A stretch of DNA of 64,000 nt, from positions 1-64,000 of the forward strand of contig NZ_JAVBXD010000011.1 in NCBI RefSeq assembly GCF_030756675.1, written 5' to 3'. This DNA comes from Bacillus multifaciens (GTDB lineage Bacteria; Bacillota; Bacilli; Bacillales; Bacillaceae_G). The notes under the pieces are model-generated. The model made no database searches, was not told the origin of the DNA, and saw only the letters and a program-made list of their open reading frames with translations. Of this stretch, positions 50,829-59,794 are shown in pieces (positions within the stretch are counted from its first letter, which is position 1; each line of letters starts with the position of its first letter). The position numbers and the translations under genes are program-made.

Positions 50829-51362
50829 ATGTTTCCTATTTTAGAAACAGAAAGACTAATCTTAAGAGAACTAGTAGAAGATGATGCACAAGCGATATTG
50901 AATTGCTTTTCAAATGAGGATGTATTACGTTACTACGGGCAAAATCGGCTAACAGACTTAGAACAGGTGAAACATATCATTGGGAACTTTTCTAATAGCT
51001 ACAAAGAAAAACGCGGAATAAAATGGGGAATTCAAATAAAAGAAACAGAAGGAATTATCGGAACCATCGGATTTCACGACTGGTCTTCGGAACATAAGAG
51101 AGCGGAAATCGCTTATGCCCTTTTACCTGAACATTGGGGCAAAGGATATGCCACTGAAGCAGTTAAAAAAGTAACAACATACGGATTTCATGAGCTAAAT
51201 TTAACGCGGATTGGAGCAGTTGTTTTTACAGAAAATCAAGCATCTCATGTATTACTAACAAAATTAGGCTTTCAAAAAGAAGGCGTTCTTCGAAATTATA
51301 TGTATCAAAATAATGTTGCATATGATACGAACGTGTACTCCTTACTTCCAACTCGGAATTAA
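50829..51362 (+). CDS. RimJ/RimL-type GNAT acetyltransferase
   Basis: 177 residues. It opens FPILETERLILRELVEDDAQAIL, the hallmark of RimJ/L-type GNATs. Motif A is AEIAYALLPEHWGKGYATEAVKKV, and SHVLLTKLGFQKEGVLRNYM ends the fold. ATG 50829 is preceded by GGGAG. These enzymes acetylate N-terminal or side-chain amines of ribosomal or other proteins; the target here is unknown. Confidence 0.9.
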   Translation: MFPILETERLILRELVEDDAQAILNCFSNEDVLRYYGQNRLTDLEQVKHIIGNFSNSYKEKRGIKWGIQIKETEGIIGTIGFHDWSSEHKRAEIAYALLPEHWGKGYATEAVKKVTTYGFHELNLTRIGAVVFTENQASHVLLTKLGFQKEGVLRNYMYQNNVAYDTNVYSLLPTRN

Positions 51363-51475
51363 GTTTATCGGCGACTTTTACGATATATCGGCGCAAATGC
51401 TCCGTTTATCGGCGACTTTTCTAATATATCGGCGATTCGACAAGGGATAAAGATTCTTCGGTAATGTTCGACAGG
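51363..51475. repeat. ATCGGCGA repeat array, copy B
   Basis: TTTATCGGCGACTTTTACGATATATCGGCG... with four units, followed by TTCGACAAGGGATAAAGATTCTTCGGTAATGTTCGACA. It has the same order as the array at 44979. It starts directly at the GNAT stop codon. Confidence 0.7.
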
Positions 51476-51509
51476 TAAGTGGTCGCTCAGCTGGACTTAT
51501 ATCATATTA

Positions 51510-51557
51510 AAAAGAAGCTGTCTTAAAAGCAAAACTTTGGATACAGCTTCTTTTTTC
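51510..51557 (+). terminator. terminator hairpin
   Basis: AAAGAAGCTGT and ACAGCTTCTTT enclose about 20 bases and are followed by a T tract. Confidence 0.7.
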
Positions 51558-51675
51558 ATTTAGATATTAATAAACATAATACATAATGTAAAATTTGTTA
51601 AAAAATGCTATTATTCTTTATGTAATATTGTTATTCATATAAAGGATAACAAATGAATGGAAGGGTGGGATCAAG

Positions 51676-52422
51676 TTGATCAGTGACTTAAAAAAAGCAG
51701 CACTATCTTCATTAAAGGGTAGATGGGGATTAGGAGCAGGGGCATCGTTTCTGTATTATGCAATTCCCTCAGTTGCTATATCAATTATTGCAGGTCCATT
51801 TTTTTTACTGTGGAGCGTATGGATCACAATGATGGGTCCTAGTTTTTTTGTAGAGTATTCGATTACAGGAGAAGAGGAGATAAATGTAGTAGGCCTTGTT
51901 TTTGCTTTAGTTGCTTATGCCCTTTTAGTTGTTATTATGTTTATTGGTTCAATGGCTGTACAAGGCATTATGAATTATGGGTATTATAATGTTACATTTC
52001 GTTTAGCAAAAAAGGAATCTACTACGATTGATGATTTATTTGAAGGATTTCGAAAAAAGAATGTATTTAGATCTATAAAGGTAGGTCTTTTAACAGGTGT
52101 ATACATATTTTTATGGAGTCTATTGTTAGTTATACCAGGCATTATAAAATCTTTCTCTTATTCTATGGCTTACTACATTTTGTTAGACAATCCAGAATAT
52201 ACTGCGAGTGAAGCGATTAAAAAGAGCCGAGAAATGATGAAAGGACATAAATTAGATTTATTCATACTATGTTTAAGCTTTATTGGATGGTTTATTTTAG
52301 GAGTATTTACATTTGGTATTGCGTATTTTTGGATTTATCCATATTACACTACCACAGTATCGCATTTCTATTTAAATTTGGTGAATAAAGATAAAATTGC
52401 GGAAGAAAAACCAGTTATCTAG
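51676..52422 (+). CDS. DUF975 membrane protein
   Basis: 248 residues, TTG start after AAGGGTGGG. It begins LISDLKKAALSSLKGRWGLGAGASFLYY, typical of DUF975, has about five to six helices, and contains GYYNVTFRLAKKESTTIDDLFEGFRK and YILLDNPEYTASEAIKKSREMMKGHKLDLF, also characteristic of the family. Function unknown. It ends before a strong terminator shared with the convergent EcsB-like gene. Confidence 0.85.
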   Translation: MISDLKKAALSSLKGRWGLGAGASFLYYAIPSVAISIIAGPFFLLWSVWITMMGPSFFVEYSITGEEEINVVGLVFALVAYALLVVIMFIGSMAVQGIMNYGYYNVTFRLAKKESTTIDDLFEGFRKKNVFRSIKVGLLTGVYIFLWSLLLVIPGIIKSFSYSMAYYILLDNPEYTASEAIKKSREMMKGHKLDLFILCLSFIGWFILGVFTFGIAYFWIYPYYTTTVSHFYLNLVNKDKIAEEKPVI

Positions 52423-52493
52423 GTGACGGAATATTGGTTTCTTATGGATTGTTCCATATTTCTATACGACGTTTTACGAGGAAATTTCACAAG

Positions 52494-52557
52494 GAAGAAG
52501 CTGTCTCCAAAAGGGCGTTGAATATCGACCTTTTGGGACAGCCTCTTCTTTTTATTT
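52494..52557. terminator. bidirectional terminator
   Basis: AAGAAGCTGTCTCCAAAAGG pairs imperfectly with CCTTTTGGGACAGCCTCTTCTT and is followed by TTTA. It lies between convergent genes. Confidence 0.7.
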
Positions 52558-53669
52558 TAGACAATTGCTAGTTTTAATAAAATAACCCCAAAAAAGAACA
52601 AAAACTGCATAAAACTCACTAAATAGATAAACGTCATAAAAGCCCGCTTTCGTTCCGCAACTGAAACGGGATACAATGCTACAATACTATTTCCCGAAAA
52701 ATAATTCCAAAGGGCACGGAGTTGTACAAATGATATGTATAGGAAACATACCACGGTGATTCCTGCTCCAATCAAGCTAGGAATGTAGTAGGAAAGAAAG
52801 CCCCCTACTAAAGTTAATCGTATATACATACCGAAATAATCGTTAGTACGTACAAAGGATAAACTATATAAATATAAAAAAGGGGATCGTTTTTTATATA
52901 GGATCCGTTCCATCCAAGTGGTGAGCCATTTTCTTTGTTTGACTTGCTGTTTGATTTGCGGCACATCTGTAAAGAAATGTACAAACTGATAAAAGCGCAT
53001 GTCCATTTTTTCTTCTTGCTCTATGAAATATTCCCAATGAATGTACCCTTTTTGTTTGTTCATCGTATATAAAAATAGGAGTGTTACGATAAGGAGTATA
53101 CTTCCTACAATCATCATCGAAGTGAATTGAAACATTGTATACGTAATGGCCGCATTACAGAATATCCGAATAAGCAACCAGTATGAAGCAGTTTCTGTAT
53201 TTTGAAATGTCCAATGGATGTACATGTTCCACCATTTTATAAAAGAAAGAATGACAAAAGCTCCGCACAAAAAAGCAGGCGTTGTATGTAATGATTGTCC
53301 GGCAAGAGGTGTAATGATGAGCATTACACATAATAATGGAAAGAGTTGAATGAGATAACTATATAAAAGAGAACGCTTAAAATAATAGGTTAGTTTTTCT
53401 TCTATCGGCAATAGATATAGAATATCTGGCTTTTGTAAAAATGTGCGAATGGGAGACCGAGTCAGAATAATTGTAAGAAAAACTGTCACAATGGTTAATG
53501 CCACAGACTCTGATGGAAAGGAACGAAGAAATTTCGCATAATAATAGCCGCCAACGCCAAGTAGAATAAGGGAGCTATAAATGAGACTACTTGCAATGCG
53601 TGCAAAGTACATCGTGATTTTTTGTAAATGTTGCTGGAAACGACTCATCCAAAGTGTTTCGATTGTCAT
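52557..53669 (-). CDS. EcsB-like ABC transporter permease
   Basis: 370 residues with about eight helices. The EcsB-like features are TRSPIRTFLQKPDILYLLPIEEKLTYYFKRSLLYS and, later, YSLSFVRTNDYFGMYIRLTLVG. In Bacillus, EcsB pairs with the EcsA ATPase in a peptide/protein-processing ABC system; no ecsA is adjacent here, so this is probably an orphan paralogue. ATG 53669 follows GAGGTGAC. Confidence 0.8.
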   Translation of the reverse strand: MTIETLWMSRFQQHLQKITMYFARIASSLIYSSLILLGVGGYYYAKFLRSFPSESVALTIVTVFLTIILTRSPIRTFLQKPDILYLLPIEEKLTYYFKRSLLYSYLIQLFPLLCVMLIITPLAGQSLHTTPAFLCGAFVILSFIKWWNMYIHWTFQNTETASYWLLIRIFCNAAITYTMFQFTSMMIVGSILLIVTLLFLYTMNKQKGYIHWEYFIEQEEKMDMRFYQFVHFFTDVPQIKQQVKQRKWLTTWMERILYKKRSPFLYLYSLSFVRTNDYFGMYIRLTLVGGFLSYYIPSLIGAGITVVCFLYISFVQLRALWNYFSGNSIVALYPVSVAERKRAFMTFIYLVSFMQFLFFFGVILLKLAIV

Positions 53670-53734
53670 TACAGTCACCTCTGTATTGTGGAATTGTTAC
53701 GATTTGAAATATATGAATAAGTTCTCGAAGCGAC

Positions 53735-54103
53735 TTAATACCCGTTTTTTCGAAAATGTTCTAGCCTTTTATTTTTATGTTTTGTTCTTTTAGGCTTGTG
53801 TTCGGTTGCCATGCATAGGCTGGCTATAATATACATGCAATTAGATATTGCTAGTACGATTAAAGAAAAATGCATAATAGGTAAGACAGGGAAAACAGCT
53901 AAACACATAAGAGATGAGCGATTTAGAATAATTGCGAAGAAGACTAACATAATGGATATGATTAGGAAGGAAAGGGATACCATCATTTCCGTATTTAAAT
54001 AAAAGTTGTGAATAAAGACTGTTAAATTGAGAGTGCATCCAAGAATTCCGAATAAATACCCTATAATATGTACAACGCTTCTCTTTTTAAAAACTTGTAA
54101 CAT
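53735..54103 (-). CDS. unrecognised 122-residue membrane protein
   Basis: Four hydrophobic segments (about 10-30, 38-58, 62-80, 82-98) and a very basic C terminus (EHKPKRTKHKNKRLEHFRKNGY). AAGGAG precedes the ATG by about ten bases. It resembles small Bacillus membrane proteins without assigned function. Confidence 0.65.
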   Translation of the reverse strand: MLQVFKKRSVVHIIGYLFGILGCTLNLTVFIHNFYLNTEMMVSLSFLIISIMLVFFAIILNRSSLMCLAVFPVLPIMHFSLIVLAISNCMYIIASLCMATEHKPKRTKHKNKRLEHFRKNGY

Positions 54104-54187
54104 GTTGTAAATACTCCTTATTCCTTTTTCTGTTATTTTATCATATGCACATCACGATATCATGGGTGAATTTGGAGAATATCTGTT

Positions 54188-54258
54188 AGTTTTACGCCGC
54201 ACATGGACAGGTGCTCTCACCCACCCTAAAAAAGGGGTTTTATGTTTTTGTATGTAAA
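54188..54258. repeat. truncated bcr1-like repeat (reverse orientation)
   Basis: Only one half is present: CGCACATGGACAGGTGCTCTC, ACCCACC, then GGGGTTTTATGTTTTTG. The tRNA-like centre and other end are missing. Confidence 0.6.
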
Positions 54259-54278
54259 TAAAAAAAGCAAGTCACCTG

Positions 54279-55697
54279 CTAGGCAACTTGCTCATTTTGT
54301 TTCTTTTTCTTCTCATCACGTTTCATTAATGGATAGAAAGCAAATCCGACGACAAATAATCCAATGCCAAGCAGGAATGTTTTCATATCAGAAGATCCTG
54401 TTTTAATAACCCATAGTGCATAAATGAGTGCAATTGCCGCAATGATTCCATCGATGATACGAGAACCTTTTTGATTTTCGTATGTTTCACCTGTCATCAC
54501 GAGTTTAAGCTGGAAGATTGGTGAAACGAGATATGGAATTAAGTAGGCTAGCGTTGAAACGGTAATCACAAATGTATATGCCTCAGCAATTGTCCCGGAT
54601 AGTGTTGAGAATAGGAACACTTGTGACATAATATTTGTTATACGAAGCGAATGAATCGGACTTCCTTTTTTATTTGTTTTTGCAAAGAAAGAGGGGAAGA
54701 ACCCTTCTTTTGCTGCTTGATACGGTACTTCTGAGCTTAATAAAACCCAGCCAAGAATAGAACCAAATAAAGAAGTAAGTGCAAGCAGTGCCATTAATTT
54801 TCCACCGCCATGCCCCATTGCTGCCGATAATGCATCTGCTAATGGTCGTTCAGATGTTTGGAGTTTATCGATATGAAGAACGCCCATTGTTAAGATTGTA
54901 ATTCCTAAGTAAATGCAAACTGTTAACAATAAACCAGCGACAGTTGCGTGTTTTACCGTTTTTGGTGAAACGGCACGGTTTGATAGTAAGACAGCTGACT
55001 CAATGCCGATAAAGGCCCAAAGTGTTGTTAAGGCAGCTAAGTTTACTTGTGATAATAGTCCGTGTGAAATACCTTCTTTATCAATAATCGGTGTATACCA
55101 TTGTCCAAGTTTAGATGCTTGGAAAGCAAATAATGTGACAACGATGAAGAGAAGGAATCCTGTTACTTTCGTTGTAGTTGCAAGGAAGTTTAGTTTCCCA
55201 GCACCGCTTATGCCGTTCGTTAAAATCATGTGTGTTCCCCACAGTAAAAGGGTACAAATGGAGAACGTAATCAGTTTTCCAACTTCAATGTCAAGCGTTC
55301 CGATTGAAAATAATACACGTGTATCTTTCATAATTGGGAAGAAGAGCGATAAATAACCAGCGAATGATGTAATGATCGCGACGTTACTTGCCCAGTTTGC
55401 AACCCAATAGCCCCATACGATGCTAAAACCCGCCATTTTTTTCGTTTTTTGTGAAGAAAAGAGTGCATAAGCATGACTTTGCGGGCCTGTTGTTAAATCA
55501 GGACGACGAATTGCTAAATTACCGAAAACAAGAGCGAGCATTAACACGCCAAACCCTGTTGTTAACCAAGCTAATGTAACACCAAGAGGGCTAGCTGTTT
55601 GTGCTAATGTACTCGGAACCATGAAAATACCAGCTCCGACCATATTTCCAACTACAAATGCAGTGAGTACCCAAAAGCCCCATTTTTTTTGTTGCAT
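54279..55697 (-). CDS. APC-family permease, probably lysine/basic amino acid
   Basis: 472 residues from MQQKKWGFWVLTAF; GGAGGTAATT lies before this ATG, although the frame is open upstream through the leader. About 12 helices; VGNMVGAGIFMVPSTLAQTASPLG and TLWAFIGIESAVLLSNRAVSP are APC antiporter (ArcD/CadB/LysP-like) signatures. A lysine riboswitch precedes the gene, which points to lysine as the regulated substrate; import when lysine is low is the simplest reading. Confidence 0.9.
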   Translation of the reverse strand: MQQKKWGFWVLTAFVVGNMVGAGIFMVPSTLAQTASPLGVTLAWLTTGFGVLMLALVFGNLAIRRPDLTTGPQSHAYALFSSQKTKKMAGFSIVWGYWVANWASNVAIITSFAGYLSLFFPIMKDTRVLFSIGTLDIEVGKLITFSICTLLLWGTHMILTNGISGAGKLNFLATTTKVTGFLLFIVVTLFAFQASKLGQWYTPIIDKEGISHGLLSQVNLAALTTLWAFIGIESAVLLSNRAVSPKTVKHATVAGLLLTVCIYLGITILTMGVLHIDKLQTSERPLADALSAAMGHGGGKLMALLALTSLFGSILGWVLLSSEVPYQAAKEGFFPSFFAKTNKKGSPIHSLRITNIMSQVFLFSTLSGTIAEAYTFVITVSTLAYLIPYLVSPIFQLKLVMTGETYENQKGSRIIDGIIAAIALIYALWVIKTGSSDMKTFLLGIGLFVVGFAFYPLMKRDEKKKKQNEQVA

Positions 55698-55771
55698 AGA
55701 AATTACCTCCAAAATTAGTATAACCAAGTCAAGCGAGGAGATATGTATGTGTTTGAAGTTCCAAACAAAAC

Positions 55772-55801
55772 AAAAAAGCGCGTATATGTTCACGCGCTTC
55801 T
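55772..55801 (-). terminator. terminator of the lysine riboswitch
   Basis: GAAGCGCGTG/TACGCGCTT stem followed by T residues on the minus strand, between the aptamer and the permease start. It is the expected expression platform. Confidence 0.7.
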
Positions 55802-55817
55802 CAATCTTATTAAGAAA

Positions 55818-56020
55818 CCCACGGACATATCTCTCGATAGCTCTCCACAAGCAAAAAGCTTGTGACAGTCCTGCACTTATTCAATGCAGACCCAGCAAGA
55901 AAGCGTTGTGGATACTTCTTGCTTCGGCAATTATTCCTTTTTGATTTGTTCAGCGATGCCACACATCTCCCAAATCATACTATTAATAATTGCAACCTCT
56001 ACCTCACCGAGATACGAATG
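55818..56020 (-). ncRNA. lysine riboswitch (L box)
   Basis: On the minus strand the conserved L-box blocks occur in order: GTGAGGTAGAGGTTGC, GATTTGGGAGA, GCCGAAGCAAG, CTGGGTCTGCATTG with its GTGCAGGACTGTC partner, and GTGGAGAGCTATCG. They lie about 120-320 bases before the permease start, with a terminator between. Lysine binding should reduce read-through. Confidence 0.9.
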
Positions 56021-56243
56021 AGGATTTATATATAAAGTTAACATAACCAAGGGTAACAAATGGATTTTTATTCGTCAATGCAATTAAATATAATCGGATG
56101 ATTGCGAGAATAGAGTATGTTTAAAATAATGAAACAACTTCTGGATTTGCATCATACAATATGTATATAAAAGAAGGGGAAGTGCAGCTTTTATCATGGA
56201 GAGCACTTTGATTTCCCTAGAACTTTGAGGTAGGGATAAGCGG

Positions 56244-56618
56244 ATGGAGAGATGGTTTAAGAGGAACTGTTTTATATGCGGAAAGGGAATGGATACGTGT
56301 GAAAAAACGGATCCGATAGAGGAGTTGAAAAAACAAAATGAAGAGCTCGCAGCTTCTTTAGAACAGTGTATGAGGCTACTCCATAACATACAAAAGAATA
56401 TAAGTGAAAAAACAGAAAAGAGTGCATTGCCTTCTCTTTTTTCGTTAGGAGATAAGATAGAAATATTTGACGGAGAAACGAGTATAAAGGGTATTTTTAT
56501 TGATTGTACAAATGAATGGCTATATTGGATTAACGTAGATTATGATTTAACCATTAGCCATATAAACAGTGTAAAACATATTATAAAAAAAGAGTCTATT
56601 CAAAAAGGGTTTCTCTAA
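56244..56618 (+). CDS. unrecognised 124-residue protein with SH3-like C terminus
   Basis: The N terminus has two Cys pairs in NCFICGKGMDTC and then a coiled coil (DPIEELKKQNEELAASLEQCMRLL). The C-terminal 50 residues (GDKIEIFDGETSIKGIFIDCTNEWLYWINVDYDLTISHIN) resemble the two 61-residue proteins encoded just downstream. The ribosome site is weak (GGATAAGCGG). A DNA copy of its 3' end recurs at 57005-57080. Function unknown. Confidence 0.6.
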   Translation: MERWFKRNCFICGKGMDTCEKTDPIEELKKQNEELAASLEQCMRLLHNIQKNISEKTEKSALPSLFSLGDKIEIFDGETSIKGIFIDCTNEWLYWINVDYDLTISHINSVKHIIKKESIQKGFL

Positions 56619-56676
56619 CTCCTTTTGATATAGACCCAGCGTCTTTTTGTGAGAGGGTAAAACATTTTAAAAATTA

Positions 56677-56862
56677 TTAGGAAACTTTGCGAATGCTAAT
56701 TGTATTTAAGCTTGTAACATTGATATTTGCGTGGCTATCAACCCAAACTAAGAAGTTGTTGTTGTCTACGCGGATGAAAACACCTCTGCCGTCAATTTCA
56801 CGTCCTGCTGAGAATACGCGAATTTTGTCGCCCTCTACTAAACCATTTAATGTGATTGCCAT
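56677..56862 (-). CDS. 61-residue small protein, paralogue 1
   Basis: MAITLNGLVEGDKIRVFSAG..., with the body DGRGVFIRVDNNNFLVWVDS and the end NTISIRKVS; it looks like a small beta-barrel (SH3-like). GAGAGGAGGCGG precedes the ATG. It is about 90% identical to paralogue 2, 460 bp away. No function can be assigned; a spore or cytoplasmic small protein is possible. Confidence 0.8.
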   Translation of the reverse strand: MAITLNGLVEGDKIRVFSAGREIDGRGVFIRVDNNNFLVWVDSHANINVTSLNTISIRKVS

Positions 56863-57136
56863 GTGACCGCCTCCTCTCTATCAGAAGTTAATATATATAT
56901 ATGAAAATGATAGAGAGTGTGTGCTAGAGAAATGTAGTGCTAGCAACCATTTTTATAGAGTTACGTTAAATTCTTACAAATACCTTTTGGTTCCGTTAAT
57001 CTTAACAGAGTTATCAGTCATATAAAAAGTGTAAAATGTATGATAAAAAAGAGTCTATTCAAAAAGGGTTCCTCTAACTCCTTTTGATATAGACTCAGCG
57101 TCTTTTTATGAAAGGATAAAACAATTTTATAGGTAA

Positions 57137-57322
57137 TTAGGAAATTTTACGAATGCTAATTGTATTTAAGCTTGTAACATTGATATTTGCATGGTTATCA
57201 ACCCAAATTAAGAAGTTGTTGTTGTCTACGCGAAGGAACACACCTTCACCGTCAAGTTCACGACCTGCTGAAAACACACGGATTTTGTCGCCTTCTACTA
57301 AGCCGTTTAATGTGATTGCCAT
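57137..57322 (-). CDS. 61-residue small protein, paralogue 2
   Basis: Same length and frame as paralogue 1, with changes such as REL/REI, DGEGVFLRV/DGRGVFIRV and VDNH/VDSH. GAGGGGAGGCGG lies before the ATG. Conservation of the frame through many base changes suggests both paralogues are functional. Confidence 0.8.
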   Translation of the reverse strand: MAITLNGLVEGDKIRVFSAGRELDGEGVFLRVDNNNFLIWVDNHANINVTSLNTISIRKIS

Positions 57323-57459
57323 AGGACCGCCTCCCCTCTATCAGAAGTTAATATATATATATGAAAACGATAGAGAGTGTGTGCTGGGGAAATATAGTGC
57401 TAGTAACTATTTTTATAAAATATATGAGGGGAAGTAGAGACTATTTTCTATATATATCC

Positions 57460-57655
57460 AAATTAAAAAACCGACATAAAAACCTCTTTCTTTTTAGGGG
57501 AGGACGAGAGCATCTGGCCATGCATAGAAGCGGTCAGGGCCTCTTCCTGCCACAGGCGATGTTTTAAAACAAAGGGAAAAAGCGAGTACAGGTGGTGTTG
57601 CAGTCTGCATAACAGTAACTTATATGTCGAAAAATTAAAATTGATTTATATACTT
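57460..57655. repeat. bcr1-like repeat
   Basis: Core GGACGAGAGCATCTGGCCATG, TAGAAGCGGTCAGGGCC, CTGCCACAGGCGATG, GTTTTAAAACA and the end TATATGTCGAAAAATTAAAATT. Confidence 0.8.
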
Positions 57656-57985
57656 CCCCTCATATATTTATTTTCATTTTTTAACCTATAAACTGCTGCT
57701 ATCCAAAACAAACCAAGACCTGCACTCGCATGGTCTCTTTGTTTTAACCCTCGCCCGTGGCAAAAAAAAAGCCCTGACCGCTACTGCGCACGGCCAGGTG
57801 CTTTTGACAACCTAAAAGAAATTGTTTTTTCAACCGATAAATTGCTGCTATCCAAAACAAACCAAGACCTGCACTCGCATGGTCTCTTTGTTTTAACCCT
57901 CGCCCGTGATAAAAAAAAAGCCCTGACCGCTACTACGCACGGCCAGGTGCTCTCGCCCACCTAAAAAAGAAGGTTTTTGTCTTTA
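57656..57985. repeat. two tandem bcr1-like repeats (reverse orientation)
   Basis: Two units of about 175 bp run head to tail. Each has GCTGCTATCCAAAACAAACC, CCTGCACTCGCATGGTCTC, CCTCGCCCGTG, GCCCTGACCGCTACT and GCACGGCCAGGTGCT. They are in opposite orientation to the copy at 57460, so three copies meet here. Confidence 0.75.
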
Positions 57986-59422
57986 CATTAAATTCAATAC
58001 CGTTACTTTCTCGCGTGTCATCGATTCAAGACTTTTACGAATACCTTGTGCTCCCATACCAGAACCTTTTACACCGATGAATGGGAAGTGATCTGGGCCG
58101 CGTTCCGTGCGGCCGTTAATTTGCACAGCACCTGCTTCGATTTTGTTTGCGATGTGAAATGCTTTGTTAATATCTTTTGTAAATACACTTGCTTGTAACC
58201 CAAACTCAGATTTGTTTGCAATTTCAATTGCTTGTTCGTCAGAAGAAACGCGAATAACTGGGAGAATTGGACCGAATGGCTCTTCCCAAGCGACTTTCAT
58301 ATCTTCTGTTACATGATCAAGAAGTGTTGGATAGATTAAGTTACGCTCACGTTTGTTGCCGATGACAACAGTTGCCCCTTTTTGAATTGCATCGTCTACT
58401 AAACTTTGAACGAAGTCAGCAGATTTATCATCGATTAATGGTACGATCGTGCTGTCTTGTTCCGGAGAACCAACAGATAGTTTTGCAATTTCATCTTGTA
58501 ATAATCGAACAAGTTCATCTGCTACATGTTCATGTACAAGGACGCGTTTAATCGCTGTGCAGCGCTGGCCAGAGTAAGAGAATGCCCCGCTAATAATATG
58601 TTTGGCAGCTTCTTGTAAGTCCGCGTCTTCGCGTACAATACCAGGGTCTTTTCCGCCAAGCTCAAGGACAAGTGGAATCATTGCTGCTTTTTTCGCTAAA
58701 TGTCTTCCTGTATGTGTACCACCTGTGAACGATACCATATCGATACCAGAATGCTCGACTAAATAATCACCGATGACAGAACCACGTCCTGTTACTACGT
58801 TAACAAGCCCTTTTGGAAGGCCAGCTTTATGCAAGGCTTCAATCATTTTAATGCCGCTAATTGCACCTTGTGTAGCCGGCTTAAAGATAACTGCGTTTCC
58901 TGTAATAAGAGCCGGTGCAAGCTTGGCAGCTGCTAAGTTGACAGGATAGTTAAATGGTGAGATTGCTAGAATAACGCCAAGCGGAGCGCGCTGAATAATC
59001 GCAAGTTTCGATTTAGCGCCGCCTGGGAAGCTATCGCCCATCATACTTTCACCGTGCATATGCATTGCTTCATCTACTGTGTAACGAATGAAATCCGCTG
59101 TACGAACAACTTCTTTTTGTGCATCTTTATACCCTTTGCCGACTTCTTTCATGATGATGTCAGCAATTTCATCTTGCATATTCACGAGCTCATCAGCCCA
59201 TTTATATAAATATTGTGCACGATCTTGAAGAGACGCTTCAGCCCAGTCTTTTTGAGCCTCTTTCGCTAATTGAATCGCTTCATCTACTTCTGTGCGAGTA
59301 ATGGCTTGTACTTGTCCGATTACTTCATGAAGATATGGAGATGAAATGTCGATTGTTTGCCCCGAAGAGCTTTCTTTCCATTCTCCATTTATATAAAATT
59401 TGTACGTCTTGCTAGTTTGCAT
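57983..59422 (-). CDS. gapN: NADP-dependent glyceraldehyde-3-phosphate dehydrogenase, non-phosphorylating
   Basis: 479 residues of the aldehyde dehydrogenase superfamily, the usual GapN length. SPFNYPVNLAAAKLAPALITGNAVIFKPA binds cofactor, the general base Glu is in LVLELGGKDPGIV, and the nucleophile Cys is in FSYSGQRCTAIKRVLV. The motifs NGRTERGPDHFPFIGVKGSG near the C terminus favour GapN. It converts glyceraldehyde 3-phosphate to 3-phosphoglycerate, giving NADPH instead of ATP. GGAGGACTTAC precedes the ATG. Confidence 0.93.
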   Translation of the reverse strand: MQTSKTYKFYINGEWKESSSGQTIDISSPYLHEVIGQVQAITRTEVDEAIQLAKEAQKDWAEASLQDRAQYLYKWADELVNMQDEIADIIMKEVGKGYKDAQKEVVRTADFIRYTVDEAMHMHGESMMGDSFPGGAKSKLAIIQRAPLGVILAISPFNYPVNLAAAKLAPALITGNAVIFKPATQGAISGIKMIEALHKAGLPKGLVNVVTGRGSVIGDYLVEHSGIDMVSFTGGTHTGRHLAKKAAMIPLVLELGGKDPGIVREDADLQEAAKHIISGAFSYSGQRCTAIKRVLVHEHVADELVRLLQDEIAKLSVGSPEQDSTIVPLIDDKSADFVQSLVDDAIQKGATVVIGNKRERNLIYPTLLDHVTEDMKVAWEEPFGPILPVIRVSSDEQAIEIANKSEFGLQASVFTKDINKAFHIANKIEAGAVQINGRTERGPDHFPFIGVKGSGMGAQGIRKSLESMTREKVTVLNLM

Positions 59423-59574
59423 TGTAAGTCCTCCTAAAAATAGTGACTTGTAAGAGTGAGTATATGGTGATTGTAGGGGGTTTGAAAAAAGAATTCAAAT
59501 GAAATGTTTGTGAAATCTATTTTTGGCATGATTTTTGCATTCGCTTTCTTTGGCATAAAAGTTAAAAAAAGTAA

Positions 59575-59602
59575 TTGACAGAAAAGTCTTTAAAGTTATA
59601 AA
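59575..59602 (+). promoter_or_regulatory. sigma-A promoter of the BmrCD-like unit
   Basis: TTGACA (59575-59580), 16 bases, TATAAA (59597-59602). It would start a leader of about 530 bases containing a repeat, two short ORFs and a terminator before the first ABC gene. Confidence 0.65.
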
Positions 59603-59629
59603 ATTAAAAATGGAAAATAAAGTGAAACT

Positions 59630-59775
59630 TCCATCAGTGAGGGAGGGTCTTATCCCTCATTGATGGTTAGTTGAACCAATCGGGCTTTTACGGACAGTTA
59701 TCACCCACCTATCTTCTTCGATTTTTCTAAGAAGCTTGAGGTGGGGGTCTTACTGTCCGTTAATGCGGGATAAAA
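59630..59775 (+). repeat. GCGGGATAAA-type repeat in the leader
   Basis: CATCAGTGAGGGAGGG...CCCTCATTGATGG stem, then AACCAATCGGGCTTTTACGG, CACCCACCTATCTTCTT / AAGAAGCTTGAGGTGGG stem and AATGCGGGATAAA. It is the same family as 38150-38546 without the GC-rich central block. It lies between the promoter and the leader ORF. Confidence 0.7.
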
Positions 59776-59794
59776 GAAGAAGGAGGTGTGCGTG

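Larger units (their letters stand above)
56560..57420. repeat. tandem duplication, 460-bp period
   Basis: The 3' end of the 56244 gene, its terminator-like AAAAAGAGTCTATTCAAAAAGGG block, the 61-residue gene and its AT-rich upstream (ATATATATATGAAAA) recur 460 bp on. The second copy has several substitutions, so the duplication is not very recent. Confidence 0.8.

Noticed and set aside
54913-55356. 147-residue frame opposite the lysine-type permease
   Set aside because: Antisense shadow of a 12-helix transporter gene with no start signals.
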